Part shown: piece after piece, positions 17,525 through 26,139 of the stretch
Layout of the letters: each line of letters opens with the position of its first letter
How positions within the stretch are numbered: position 1 is the first letter of the stretch
Origin: Nocardia sp. CDC159
GTDB lineage: Bacteria; Actinomycetota; Actinomycetes; Mycobacteriales; Mycobacteriaceae
Direction: 5' to 3'
Assembly: GCF_023740735.1 (NCBI RefSeq)
Contig: NZ_JAMRXH010000017.1
Coordinates: forward strand, 102,009 to 166,008
Length of the DNA stretch: 64,000 nt
Made by a program: the position numbers and the translations under genes
The notes under the pieces: model-generated
What the model saw: the letters and a program-made list of their open reading frames with translations, nothing else
Database searches by the model: none
Told to the model about the DNA's origin: nothing

Positions 17525-17658
17525 GGTTATAACCGGGCACGCGGGGCGAGACCACTGACCTCGCGCCCTCCGGGCGTGAGGCGTACGGACAGTGCCCCCG
17601 CGTCGGCCGCGTCACACTCGTTTCGAGTGGGACGCGCCCGGGGGCCCGAGGAGATTTC
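17525..17658 (+). promoter_or_regulatory. rne promoter and structured 5' leader
   Basis: A near-consensus TATAAC lies at 17528-17533 inside the palindrome GGTTATAACC. The ~120-nt leader then holds two hairpins: CCTCGCGCCC/GGGCGTGAGG (17559-17568 / 17572-17581) and a nested one made of GCCCCCG/CGGGGGC (17594-17600 / 17639-17645) around GCGTC-a-CACTCG/CGAGTG-g-GACGC (17609-17635). The ribosome site GAGGAG follows directly. RNase E genes are known in other bacteria to be self-controlled through leader hairpins; here that is an inference. The rest of 17250-17524 shows no gene. Confidence 0.45.
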
Positions 17659-20600
17659 GTGGCCGATCAAGAGCCGCTGGAAACGTCGCAGAGTAATGGT
17701 GATAGCGCTTCGAACGAGGCGATAGGGGCAGGGGAGGCGGCGCAGTTGCCGGAACGTATCCGGGTGCACGCGCTGGCGAAGCTTCTGGGCACCACCAGCA
17801 AACGCATTCTGGCCCACCTGACCGAGTTGGGGGCCGAGGCCCGCAGCCCGCAGTCGAGCCTGGACCGCACGGTCGCGGAATCGGTCCGCGACGCGCTCGT
17901 GCCGCCGGAGGAGGACCGGGCCGAGACCACCCAGACCACCGAGACCGACACCGCGGCCGCCGCACCGGTCGTCGAGGCGGAGACCACCGAGGCGGCCGAG
18001 CAGCCTCGGACCGCGCCCGCCGCACCCGAGCAGGCGGCGGCTACCGGCGAGCAGCCGCCGCAGCGCGTCCCGGCCATGGCGGGGATGAGCCAGCACGAGG
18101 TCGACGCGCCCCCGCCCGCCGAGCCGCCGCGCCCGCCGTCGCTGTTCTCCAGCCCCTTCCATCACGAACCGCAGGCCGCCGAGCCCGTGGTCTTCGAGCC
18201 CGCCGCCGTCGTCGCGGCCCCGCTGTTCCTGCCGCCGGACGCGGCCAAGGCCGAGGAACTGCGCCGCCCGCGCCGCGCCGAGCGCGAAACCAAGCCCGAG
18301 GAGAAGGTCGAGAAGCAGGCCGTCGAGCCGGTCGCGGAGGACTCCGACGCCGACTCGGACTGGGACGACGATCAGGAGCACGGCTCCGACGAGCGCGGCG
18401 AGGAGGGCGCCCGCTCCCGGCGTCGCCGTCGCGGCCGTCGCGGTCGCGGCCGCGGTCGTGGGGAGCAGCACTCCGAGCACGACAACGACGACGATTCCGA
18501 CGACACCGAATCCGAGCAGCCGTCGACCGGTGAATCGGCCGATGCCGCGAGCGAATCCGAGACCGCCGACGCCGAGGACTCCGAGGACGGCGACACCCCC
18601 GTGCCGGAGGGCTCGAGCCGTCGCCGTCGTCGCCGTCGTCGCCGCAAGGCCGGTGAGGACAGCGAGAACGAGCCGGCCGACGACGATCCGCCGAATACGG
18701 TCGTGCACGAGCGCGAGCCGCGCAACAAGCGCCGGGCCGTCGACGAGGTGCAGGGCATCAGTGGTTCGACCCGGCTCGAGGCCAAGCGCCAGCGCCGCCG
18801 CGACGGTCGCGAGGCCGGTCGTCGCCGCCCGCCGATCCTGACCGAGTCGGAGTTCCTGGCCCGCCGCGAATCGGTGGATCGGGTCATGGTCGTGCGCGAG
18901 AAGACCTTCCCCGAGCATCCGAGCGCCACCATTCAGGTCGCCGTGCTCGAGGACAACATCCTCGTCGAACACTTCGTGACCAGCACCGGTCAGGCATCCA
19001 TGGTCGGCAATGTCTACCTGGGCAAGGTGCAGAACGTGCTGCCCAGCATGGAGGCGGCGTTCGTCGACATCGGCCGCGGCCGCAACGGCGTGCTCTACGC
19101 GGGCGAGGTGAACTGGGAGGCCGCCGGGCTCGGCGGTAAGGAACGCAAGATCGAGCAGGCGCTCAAGCCCGGCGACACCGTGCTGGTCCAGGTCAGCAAG
19201 GATCCGGTGGGGCACAAGGGCGCCCGCCTGACCACCCAGATCAGCCTGGCGGGTCGCTTCCTGGTGTATGTGCCCGGCGGCACCTCCACCGGTATCAGCC
19301 GCAAGCTGCCCGATACCGAGCGCAAGCGGCTCAAGGAGATCCTGCGCGATATCGTCCCGCAGGACGCGGGTGTGATCATCCGCACCGCGTCGGAGGGTGT
19401 CAGCGAGACCGAGCTGGCTCGCGATGTCGAGCGGCTGCAGGCCACCTGGAAGACCATCGAGGAGCAGTCCAAGAACGGCTCCAGCGCGCCGAAGACGCTG
19501 TACGAGGAGCCCGACCTACTGGTCAAGGTCATCCGCGACCTGTTCAACGAGGACTTCTCGAAGCTGGTCATCGAGGGCGAGCGGGCCTGGACGACCGTCG
19601 AGAACTACATCCGCACGGTCGCGCCGGACCTGCTGGCCCGCATCGAGCGCTACGAAAGCAACGGCGTCGACGTGTTCGGCAGCTTCCGCATCGATGAGCA
19701 GCTGGCCAAGGCGCTCGACCGCAAGGTGTGGCTGCCCTCGGGCGGCACGCTGGTCATCGACCGCACCGAGGCGATGACGGTCATCGACGTCAACACCGGC
19801 AAGTTCACCGGTGCGGGCGGGTCGAACCTCGAGGAGACCGTCACCCGCAACAATCTGGAGGCGGCCGAGGAGATCGTGCGCCAGCTGCGGCTGCGCGATA
19901 TCGGCGGCATGATCGTCGTCGACTTCATCGATATGGTGCTGGAGTCGAACCGGGATCTGGTGCTGCGCAGGCTCACCGAGGCCCTGGGTCGCGACCGTAC
20001 CCGGCACCAGGTCTCCGAGGTGACCTCGTTGGGTCTGGTGCAGATGACCCGCAAGAAGCTGGGCACCGGTCTGGTCGAGGCGTTCTCCACCACCTGCGAG
20101 CACTGCCACGGCCGCGGCATCGTCGTGCACAACTATCCGGTCGAGACCGCGCCCGCCGAGGAGGGTGTCGGCCGCCGCGAGGGTCGCCGTCGCCGCAAGG
20201 AGAAGGCACCGGCCGCGACCGTCGCCCCCGCGCCGCAGCAGCCGCAACCGGAGCATTCGGAAGAGGACGCCGCGGTCAAGCGGGCGCATCCGGTTGCCCT
20301 GGCCATGGCCGCCCATCAGGCCGAGGAGGCCGCCGCCGTGGCGGTCGCCCAATCCGAGGTGGCGGCCGCGGCCGCCGAGGCGGTCGCGGCGGCGGTGGCC
20401 GACGAGGTCGAGGTCGAGTCGGCAGAGACCGGCCGGTCCGGTGGTCGCGGTGGCCGGGCGGGGCGTGCGGCCCGACGGGCCATGCGTCGCGAGGCACGGG
20501 CCGAGAGCGCGGCCGTCGCCGAGGCCGGGGCCGAGCCGGCGGGCACGGACGATGATCGGGCCGAGCAGACCGCGGGCGAGGAGGGCCGGTCGGAGCGGAT

Positions 20601-21063
20601 CGCGAGTGCGGAACAGCAGGAACGTGATCCGGGTGACGTCCGGTCCGAGATCACCGCGAGCGACCGATCCGAGCGCGCCGCCGAGGAACCGGCCGCCGAT
20701 GCCGATCGCGTCGCGAGTGGGGAGGAGCGGGCCGCGCGCAGCGGCAGCCGACCCGGCGAGGGCGATCGGTTCGATCGGGCGGCCGCGGTCGCGGACGCGC
20801 GGGCCGAGTCCCCTGCCGACGATTCCCAGGACGGGCAGCCGGCGGCCGACAGCGGTCGGCGCGGTCGACGCCGGGTGGCCCGCACGACGGCCGCCCCGAG
20901 TACCGACAGCAAGGGTGCGGTCTTCGTGCTGAGCAGTGCCGATCAGGAGCAGGGGCCGAGTTTCACGCTCGACGACATCGCCCCCACCGAGGTCGCCCCG
21001 CGCAGCCGTCCCCGCCGCCGGGCGGCCGGACGGGCCGCCGGAGCGCCGCAGCACTCCGACTGA
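17659..21063 (+). CDS. rne: Ribonuclease E/G family endoribonuclease with IF2-like N-terminus
   Basis: 1134 residues. It cleaves single-stranded RNA in mRNA decay and rRNA processing. Order: an IF2_N-like module near 33-80 (RVHALAKLLGTTSKRILAHL); a long acidic/arginine-rich low-complexity stretch to about 390; an S1 domain near 430-520 (VGNVYLGKVQNVLPSMEAAF); the RNase E catalytic domain with Asp710 (TVIDVNTGKFTG) and Asp755 (MIVVDFIDM); the zinc-link CEHCHGRG near 813; then a disordered Ala/Glu/Arg-rich tail. GTG at 17659 follows GAGGAG. A terminator hairpin follows at 21073. Synteny matches Rv2444c. Confidence 0.95.
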   Translation: MADQEPLETSQSNGDSASNEAIGAGEAAQLPERIRVHALAKLLGTTSKRILAHLTELGAEARSPQSSLDRTVAESVRDALVPPEEDRAETTQTTETDTAAAAPVVEAETTEAAEQPRTAPAAPEQAAATGEQPPQRVPAMAGMSQHEVDAPPPAEPPRPPSLFSSPFHHEPQAAEPVVFEPAAVVAAPLFLPPDAAKAEELRRPRRAERETKPEEKVEKQAVEPVAEDSDADSDWDDDQEHGSDERGEEGARSRRRRRGRRGRGRGRGEQHSEHDNDDDSDDTESEQPSTGESADAASESETADAEDSEDGDTPVPEGSSRRRRRRRRRKAGEDSENEPADDDPPNTVVHEREPRNKRRAVDEVQGISGSTRLEAKRQRRRDGREAGRRRPPILTESEFLARRESVDRVMVVREKTFPEHPSATIQVAVLEDNILVEHFVTSTGQASMVGNVYLGKVQNVLPSMEAAFVDIGRGRNGVLYAGEVNWEAAGLGGKERKIEQALKPGDTVLVQVSKDPVGHKGARLTTQISLAGRFLVYVPGGTSTGISRKLPDTERKRLKEILRDIVPQDAGVIIRTASEGVSETELARDVERLQATWKTIEEQSKNGSSAPKTLYEEPDLLVKVIRDLFNEDFSKLVIEGERAWTTVENYIRTVAPDLLARIERYESNGVDVFGSFRIDEQLAKALDRKVWLPSGGTLVIDRTEAMTVIDVNTGKFTGAGGSNLEETVTRNNLEAAEEIVRQLRLRDIGGMIVVDFIDMVLESNRDLVLRRLTEALGRDRTRHQVSEVTSLGLVQMTRKKLGTGLVEAFSTTCEHCHGRGIVVHNYPVETAPAEEGVGRREGRRRRKEKAPAATVAPAPQQPQPEHSEEDAAVKRAHPVALAMAAHQAEEAAAVAVAQSEVAAAAAEAVAAAVADEVEVESAETGRSGGRGGRAGRAARRAMRREARAESAAVAEAGAEPAGTDDDRAEQTAGEEGRSERIASAEQQERDPGDVRSEITASDRSERAAEEPAADADRVASGEERAARSGSRPGEGDRFDRAAAVADARAESPADDSQDGQPAADSGRRGRRRVARTTAAPSTDSKGAVFVLSSADQEQGPSFTLDDIAPTEVAPRSRPRRRAAGRAAGAPQHSD

Positions 21064-21072
21064 GCGATGCGT

Positions 21073-21113
21073 GCCGGTGCCCCGCCAGGACGATCTGGCG
21101 GGGCACCGGCCGT
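21073..21113 (+). terminator. rne rho-independent-type terminator
   Basis: A 16-bp perfect stem (GCCGGTGCCCCGCCAG 21073-21088 / complement 21095-21110) with a 6-nt loop, starting 10 nt after the rne stop and followed by cgttt. Confidence 0.8.
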
Positions 21114-21165
21114 TTCGGGGCGTGACGTCCGTGACCCCGGTTTGGTCGCGGAGCGGGGTGTCGGG

Positions 21166-21339
21166 TAGCCTTGGACAGTCGCTGCCCGGTGACAGCAGTC
21201 TGCTGCGTCATATGAGCCACCAGGCGCCGAGGCGGCATTATTACCAGACCAACTAGCGGCGGTCTCCGGTGTCAACCGGCAGGTGCGCCGCGCGAAGCCA
21301 AGTGCCGAGCACTAGTAGAGAGAAGAGGGCAGCCGACCG
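21166..21339 (+). promoter_or_regulatory. rplU promoter and ~160-nt leader
   Basis: TAGCCT at 21166-21171 is a plausible -10 box. The following untranslated stretch up to the ATG at 21340 includes a GCAG/CTGC hairpin (around 21192-21210) and ends with agagagaagAGGGcagccgaccg before the start. Ribosomal-protein leaders often bind their own product; no known L21-leader consensus could be confirmed by eye. Confidence 0.35.
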
Positions 21340-21651
21340 ATGGCAACGTACGCGATCGTCAAGACCGGCGGAAAGCAGTACAAGGTCGCGGTCGGTGACC
21401 TGGTGAAGGTCGAGAAGCTCGAGGGTGAGCCGGGCACCGCGGTGTCGCTGGAGCCGGTGCTGGTCGTCGATGGCGCCAAGCTGACCACCGACAAGGACGC
21501 GCTGGCCAAGATTTCGGTGTCCGCCGAGGTGGTCGATCAGACCAAGGGCCCGAAGATCCGCATCCACAAGTTCAAGAACAAGACCGGCTACCACAAGCGT
21601 CAGGGCCACCGTCAGAAGCTGACGGTCCTGAAGGTCACCGGCATCAAGTAA
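21340..21651 (+). CDS. rplU: 50S ribosomal protein L21
   Basis: 103 residues, standard length. The start MATYAIVKTGGKQYKVAVGD and the end YHKRQGHRQKLTVLKVTGI are signature L21 sequence; the latter contacts 23S rRNA. It is co-transcribed with rpmA 53 nt downstream, with a terminator after rpmA. Confidence 0.98.
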   Translation: MATYAIVKTGGKQYKVAVGDLVKVEKLEGEPGTAVSLEPVLVVDGAKLTTDKDALAKISVSAEVVDQTKGPKIRIHKFKNKTGYHKRQGHRQKLTVLKVTGIK

Positions 21652-21704
21652 GCGGCTACGGGGTTCTCGCCGAGAGAGTCCCAACGTACGAGGAGTCAAC
21701 AGCT

Positions 21705-21971
21705 ATGGCACATAAGAAGGGTGCGTCCAGCTCCCGTAACGGCCGCGATTCCAACGCGAAGCGGCTCGGTGTGAAGCGCTACGGCGGTCAGGTCGTCAAG
21801 GCGGGCGAGATCCTGGTCCGGCAGCGCGGCACCCACTTCCACCCCGGCGTGAACGTCGGCCGTGGCGGCGACGACACGCTGTTCGCCCTCGCGGCGGGCG
21901 CGGTCGAGTTCGGCACCAAGCGGGGCCGCAAGACCGTCAACATCGTGGTCCCGGAGCCGGTGCAGGCCTGA
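21705..21971 (+). CDS. rpmA: 50S ribosomal protein L27
   Basis: 88 residues. The N-terminus MAHKKGASSSRNGRDSNAKR reaches the peptidyl-transferase centre and needs no leader removal, as in most non-Firmicutes. GTHFHPGVNVGRGGDDTLFA is the L27 signature. AGGAG precedes the ATG. Paired with rplU. Confidence 0.98.
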   Translation: MAHKKGASSSRNGRDSNAKRLGVKRYGGQVVKAGEILVRQRGTHFHPGVNVGRGGDDTLFALAAGAVEFGTKRGRKTVNIVVPEPVQA

Positions 21972-22003
21972 GCCGCACCGGAGCTTTCCGACACACTTCG
22001 AAG

Positions 22004-22036
22004 CGGGTCAGGGTGATAGCCACCCTGGCCCGTTTT
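22004..22036 (+). terminator. rplU-rpmA terminator
   Basis: CGGG-t-CAGGGTG (22004-22015) pairs with CACCCTG-g-CCCG (22021-22032) across a 5-nt loop and is followed by TTTT, 32 nt after the rpmA stop. This is a classical rho-independent terminator, rare in such GC-rich DNA. Confidence 0.85.
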
Positions 22037-22060
22037 CCTGTTTCCAGCCGACCGATTGAG

Positions 22061-22152
22061 GTCCGCGGCCCGGCTCGTTTCTGGACTGACGGAGCGGGGG
22101 AGCGAAGCGGAGGAGCGGAGGAGGGAAGGAACGAGCCTCGGGGGCCGCGGAC
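22061..22152. repeat. Long inverted repeat between rpmA and obg (element II)
   Basis: Outer stem GTCCGCGGCC (22061-22070) / GGCCGCGGAC (22143-22152) and inner stem GGCTCGTT (22072-22079) / AACGAGCC (22130-22137), separated on the right side only by TCGGG (22138-22142). The loop is purine-rich with repeated GGAGCG/GGAGG blocks. Outer arm, one-sided bulge and spacing copy those of the element at 17158-17249. It lies in the obg 5' region after the rpmA terminator. Confidence 0.7.
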
Positions 22153-22199
22153 AGCGGTGCCGGAGGCGCCGCCATCGAACACAGAGGATGATCAAAGGC

Positions 22200-23657
22200 A
22201 TGTCCAAATTCGTCGATCGCGTCGTGCTGCACGTCCGCGCGGGCAAGGGTGGACACGGGTGCGCCTCGGTGCATCGGGAGAAGTACAAGCCGCTGGGCGG
22301 TCCCGACGGGGGCAACGGTGGCAACGGCGGGGATGTGATCCTCGAGGTCGATCCCAACGTGCACACCCTGCTGGACTTCCACTTCCATCCGCACGCCAAG
22401 GCCGGTAACGGCAAACCCGGTGAGGGCGGCAACCGAAACGGTAAGCAGGGCGAGGAACTGCTGCTGAAGGTCCCCGACGGCACCGTGGTGATGAGCACCG
22501 CCGGCGAGGTGCTGGCCGATATGGTCGGCGCGGGCTACCGGTTCGTCGCGGCGCAGGGTGGGCGCGGCGGTCTGGGCAATGCGGCGCTGGTGTCCAAGGC
22601 GCGCAAGGCCCCCGGTTTCGCGCTGCTCGGCGAGGAGGGGCAGGAGCGCGACCTCGTCCTCGAGCTGAAGTCGGTGGCCGATGTCGGCCTGGTCGGTTTT
22701 CCGTCGGCGGGGAAGTCGTCGCTGGTGTCGGTGCTGTCGGCGGCCAAGCCGAAGATCGCCGACTATCCGTTCACCACGCTGGTACCCAATCTGGGTGTGG
22801 TGCAGTCCGGTGACACCACCTTCACCGTGGCCGATGTCCCCGGGCTGATTCCCGGTGCCAGCGAGGGCCGCGGTCTGGGCCTGGATTTCCTGCGGCATCT
22901 GGAGCGCTGCGCGGTGCTCGCGCATGTCGTCGACTGCGCCACCCTCGAGCCCGGGCGCGATCCGATCTCGGATGTGGACGCGCTGGAGGCCGAATTGGCC
23001 GCCTACAAGCCCGCCCTGGCCGCCGACGCGGGGCTGGGCGAGCTGGCCGAGCGGCCGCGGGTGGTCATTCTGAACAAGGCCGATATTCCCGACGCCGACG
23101 AACTCGCCGAATTCGTGCTGCCGGAGTTCGCCAAGCGCGGTTGGCCGGTGTTCAAGATCTCGGCCGTGACCCGGGAAGGCTTGCGCCCATTGACATTCGC
23201 GCTCGCCGAGATGGTCCGGGCGTATCGCGAGGCGCATCCGAAGGCGGAGCCGAAGCGACAGATCATCCGCCCGATCGCCAAGGGCGACAGCGGTTTCCGC
23301 GTGATCCCCGATCCGGAGGTGGAGGGCGGGTTCATCGTCCAGGGCGAGCGGCCGGAGCGCTGGGTGCGCCAGACCCAGTTCGACAACGACGAGGCCGTGG
23401 GCTATCTGGCCGACCGCCTGGCCCGCCTCGGCGTCGAGGAGGAACTGGTGCGGCTGGGCGCCGAGCCCGGCGCGCCGGTGACCATCGGCGATGTCAGCTT
23501 CGATTGGGAGCCGCAGATTTCCGCCGGTGTCGAGATCATGATGACTCGGCGCGGCGTGGATCCCCGGTTGGATCAGACCGACCGCATCAGCGCCGCCGAG
23601 CGCAAGCACGCCTCGCGCGTGCGCCGCGGACTGGTGTCGGAGGACGACGAAGAGTAG
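22200..23657 (+). CDS. obg: GTPase Obg (CgtA), ribosome-associated
   Basis: 485 residues. A cytoplasmic GTPase acting in 50S assembly and growth control. The glycine-rich Obg fold covers 1-155 (KPLGGPDGGNGGNGGDV), then the G domain with G1 GFPSAGKSS, G3 DVPGL and G4 NKAD, and the actinobacterial C-terminal OCT domain (about 360-440) with an acidic tail. ATG at 22200 gives the family N-terminus MSKFVDRV; another ATG at 22188 would add four residues but has AGAGG abutting it. Order rpmA-obg-proB matches mycobacteria. Confidence 0.96.
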   Translation: MSKFVDRVVLHVRAGKGGHGCASVHREKYKPLGGPDGGNGGNGGDVILEVDPNVHTLLDFHFHPHAKAGNGKPGEGGNRNGKQGEELLLKVPDGTVVMSTAGEVLADMVGAGYRFVAAQGGRGGLGNAALVSKARKAPGFALLGEEGQERDLVLELKSVADVGLVGFPSAGKSSLVSVLSAAKPKIADYPFTTLVPNLGVVQSGDTTFTVADVPGLIPGASEGRGLGLDFLRHLERCAVLAHVVDCATLEPGRDPISDVDALEAELAAYKPALAADAGLGELAERPRVVILNKADIPDADELAEFVLPEFAKRGWPVFKISAVTREGLRPLTFALAEMVRAYREAHPKAEPKRQIIRPIAKGDSGFRVIPDPEVEGGFIVQGERPERWVRQTQFDNDEAVGYLADRLARLGVEEELVRLGAEPGAPVTIGDVSFDWEPQISAGVEIMMTRRGVDPRLDQTDRISAAERKHASRVRRGLVSEDDEE

Positions 23658-23678
23658 CGCGAACAGGTTGGGGTCCAG

Positions 23679-24833
23679 GTGAATTCGAGTATTCCGCAGG
23701 CGCAGGCCGTGGTGACCGGGGAACTGAACGGGCTCAGTGACGCGCGGCGGGCCATCGCGACCGCGCGCAGCGTCGTGGTCAAGATCGGCTCGTCCGCGCT
23801 GACCAGCCTCGAGGGCGGGCTGTGCACCGATCGGCTCGACGCGCTGGCCGATGCGGTGGAGGCGCGCATGCGCGCCGGTTCGGATCTGGTGGTGGTGTCC
23901 TCGGGCGCCATCGGCGCGGGCATCGCCCCGCTCGGATTGTCCAAGCGGCCGAAGGATCTGGCGACCAAACAGGCCGCCGCGAGCGTGGGCCAGCTGGCCC
24001 TGGCGCATGCGTGGGGCACCTCGTTCGCCCGCTACGGCCGGGTGGTGGGGCAGGTGCTGCTGAGCGCCGGTGATTTCGGCCGCCGCGAACACCATCGCAA
24101 TGCCCAGCGCACGCTGGACCGGCTGCGGTCGCTGCACGCCATCGCCGTGGTGAACGAAAACGACACCGTCGCAACGGAAGAGATCCGCTTCGGTGACAAC
24201 GATCGCCTGGCCGCGCTGGTCGCGCATCTGGTCGGCGCGGACGCCCTGATCCTGCTGTCGGACGTCGACGGCCTCTACGACGGCGATCCCCGCAAGGGCC
24301 CCGCCAACTTCATTCCCGAGGTCCGCAGCAGCGCCGACCTGGACGGCGTCATCGCGGGCAGCGGCGGCGCCCTCGGTACCGGCGGCATGGCCTCCAAACT
24401 CTCCGCCGCCCGCCTGGCCGCCGACGCGGGCGTCCCCGTCCTGCTGGCCGCCGCCTCCGACGCGGCCGCGGCCCTCTCCGGCGCCACGGTCGGCACCGCC
24501 TTCGCCGCCCGCCCGGTCCGTCTCTCGGCCCGCAAGTTCTGGGTCCGCCACGCCGCCGACAGCCACGGCGCTATAGTCCTCGACGAGGGCGCCGTCCAGG
24601 CGGTCGCCCAATGCCGCCGCTCCCTGCTGGCCGCCGGCATCACCGAAATCCGCGGCCACTTCTACGGCGGCGACGTGGTAGACCTCATCGCCCCCGACAA
24701 CACCCTGGTCGCTCGCGGCGTAGTCGAATACGACAGCACCGAACTGGAAACCATGAAGGGCCGCTCCACCACCGAACTCCCGGAGGGCATGCAGCGCCCG
24801 GTCATCCACGCGGACGACCTGGTGAAGGTGTAG
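23679..24833 (+). CDS. proB: Glutamate 5-kinase
   Basis: 384 residues. It phosphorylates glutamate in the first step of proline synthesis. The amino-acid kinase domain begins VVVKIGSSALTSLEGG and includes VVSSGAIGAGI, VNENDTVATEEIRFGDNDRL and GTGGMASKLSAARLA. A PUA domain closes the protein (from about 290, KFWVRHAADSHGAIVLDEGA). GTG at 23679 starts 21 nt after obg. It appears to be the last gene of the run. Confidence 0.96.
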   Translation: MNSSIPQAQAVVTGELNGLSDARRAIATARSVVVKIGSSALTSLEGGLCTDRLDALADAVEARMRAGSDLVVVSSGAIGAGIAPLGLSKRPKDLATKQAAASVGQLALAHAWGTSFARYGRVVGQVLLSAGDFGRREHHRNAQRTLDRLRSLHAIAVVNENDTVATEEIRFGDNDRLAALVAHLVGADALILLSDVDGLYDGDPRKGPANFIPEVRSSADLDGVIAGSGGALGTGGMASKLSAARLAADAGVPVLLAAASDAAAALSGATVGTAFAARPVRLSARKFWVRHAADSHGAIVLDEGAVQAVAQCRRSLLAAGITEIRGHFYGGDVVDLIAPDNTLVARGVVEYDSTELETMKGRSTTELPEGMQRPVIHADDLVKV

Positions 24834-24839
24834 CAACTA

Positions 24840-25033
24840 AAACAGCCGCGGCCCACCTCGGCCTTCGTGACCCACAGGGACCTGGCCTCGTCGTCGATCG
24901 GATACCAGACGCGGCCACCGGTGGTGACCTCGTACTGCCACTGTTCCGGCTCTCGGTCACCGAGTTTCACCGATCCGAGGTCCGCCTTCAGACGATGCCG
25001 CCGGCGCGGATTCAGTACTCCGTCGGTCAACAT
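24840..25033 (-). pseudogene. Truncated RelE/ParE-type toxin
   Basis: From ATG 25033 the reading NPRRRHRLKADLGSVKLG then PEQWQYEVTTGGRVWYPIDD is the C-terminal half of a family of actinobacterial RelE-like proteins. The ~40-residue N-terminal helix of the family is missing, cut by the end of the PPE-like gene at 25057. The conserved ending (normally a VGHPK-like stretch) is replaced by VTKAEVGRGCF, and a TAG at 24837-24839 is one base out of frame, so a frameshift is likely; in its own frame the reading runs on antisense into proB to 24662. No antitoxin gene is seen. Family assignment is from recall of the QWQYEVT-GGRVWY core. Confidence 0.55.
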
Positions 25034-25056
25034 GGCCGATCGCTGTCGGAGCGACC

Positions 25057-26139
25057 TCAGCGGCCGGGGATTACGCCCGGCTGGTCGGGAGTGGTTGGGG
25101 TGGTCGACTGGTCGGGGATGGGGCCGGTGACGCCGGGTTGGCCGCCCTGGTCGTCGAGGGGTGGGCCGCCGGGTGGGGGTGGGGCCGGGGCTGGGGGAGG
25201 CGGTGTGGGGGAAGGAGTTTGGGGTGGGGGAGGTGGTGGTGGGGAAGACGACGGGGCGGGAGGTGGGGGTGTGGGCGTGGGGGATTCGGTGGTTGGGGTG
25301 GGTGGTGTGGGGGATTGCGGTGCGGGGGGTGGTTGCGGTGCGGGTGTGCTCGGCTGGGGAGTCGGTGTCGGCTGTGGTGCGGGCGGCGTGGGTGCGGGGG
25401 ATTGCGATGGTGGGGGAACGGGCGATGGCTCCGGCCGGGGTGTGGGTGGCTGGGGAGCGGGTTGTTCGGGTGCGGTCTGCGGCTGGGGTGTCGGTGGTTG
25501 CGGCGTCTTTTGCTGCGGTGGAAGCGTGTGGGGCGCAGACGGTTTGGGCTTGGTTTGGCTGGGGGCGCCGGGCAGGGCGGGCGGGTCGGGGAGGGCCGGG
25601 ATGCCCGTGCCCGCGGCCGAATAGGACGGCTTGTAGATCATATTCATGGCCAGCACCGCCTCCTGGCGGATGGCCTCGGCCGCCATGTGCGCATCGATGA
25701 CGCGCATCGCCTCGAGCGCCCGGGCGATCGCACCGACCGGACCGGTATCCCCGGGCGGCATCACGGCCAGCTTCACGGCCTCGGCGGCCGCGGCCACCGC
25801 GCCCAGCCGCGCACCCACCTCGCCCATGACGGCGGCCAATTCGTCGATCGACTCGGCGAAGCTGCGCGTGCAGGCAGACGCCGCATCGGCGGCGGGTCCC
25901 TCCCACCGCACCTGGTCGATCACCCGATCGGCATTGCCCCGGGTGAGCGGCGCCGAGGCCGCCAGCGTCGCCGCCCCCTCCAGCCACACCATCGACGCCT
26001 GCAGAATCTGCCCCGCATCGATCTGCTGCGTCCCGGCATAGATTCGCTCGTGCGGCATGGACTCGAAATGCTCCATGGCGCTGATGTATTCGGGATCGGT
26101 GCGCCGCCGCTTGGGCCCGTACCGGAATTCCGTGGTCAT
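25057..26139 (-). CDS. PPE-like type VII secretion protein with proline-rich C-terminus
   Basis: 360 residues. The first ~190 residues are an alpha-helical PPE/WXG-type domain with VRWEGPAADAASA (W-x-G turn) and long Ala-rich helices; MNMIYKPSYSAAGTGIP marks its end. Residues ~200-360 are almost only Pro, Thr, Ser, Gln and Ala (PPPPPPPQTPSPTPPPPAP is one example), a likely wall-spanning or disordered tail. ATG at 26139 overlaps the previous stop (ATGA). With the upstream helical protein and EspG it forms an ESX substrate-chaperone set. Export through an ESX system is inferred; no ESX core genes are in the window. Confidence 0.78.
   Translation of the reverse strand: MTTEFRYGPKRRRTDPEYISAMEHFESMPHERIYAGTQQIDAGQILQASMVWLEGAATLAASAPLTRGNADRVIDQVRWEGPAADAASACTRSFAESIDELAAVMGEVGARLGAVAAAAEAVKLAVMPPGDTGPVGAIARALEAMRVIDAHMAAEAIRQEAVLAMNMIYKPSYSAAGTGIPALPDPPALPGAPSQTKPKPSAPHTLPPQQKTPQPPTPQPQTAPEQPAPQPPTPRPEPSPVPPPSQSPAPTPPAPQPTPTPQPSTPAPQPPPAPQSPTPPTPTTESPTPTPPPPAPSSSPPPPPPPQTPSPTPPPPAPAPPPPGGPPLDDQGGQPGVTGPIPDQSTTPTTPDQPGVIPGR

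Noticed and set aside
22008..24836. Minus-strand open frame of 942 codons across obg and proB
   Set aside because: Both genes on the plus strand are unmistakable; the antisense frame is a high-GC artefact.
24834..26139. Plus-strand Gly/Trp-rich frames over the PPE-like gene
   Set aside because: They are the re-reading of the proline-rich minus-strand tail and have no start signal or family match.
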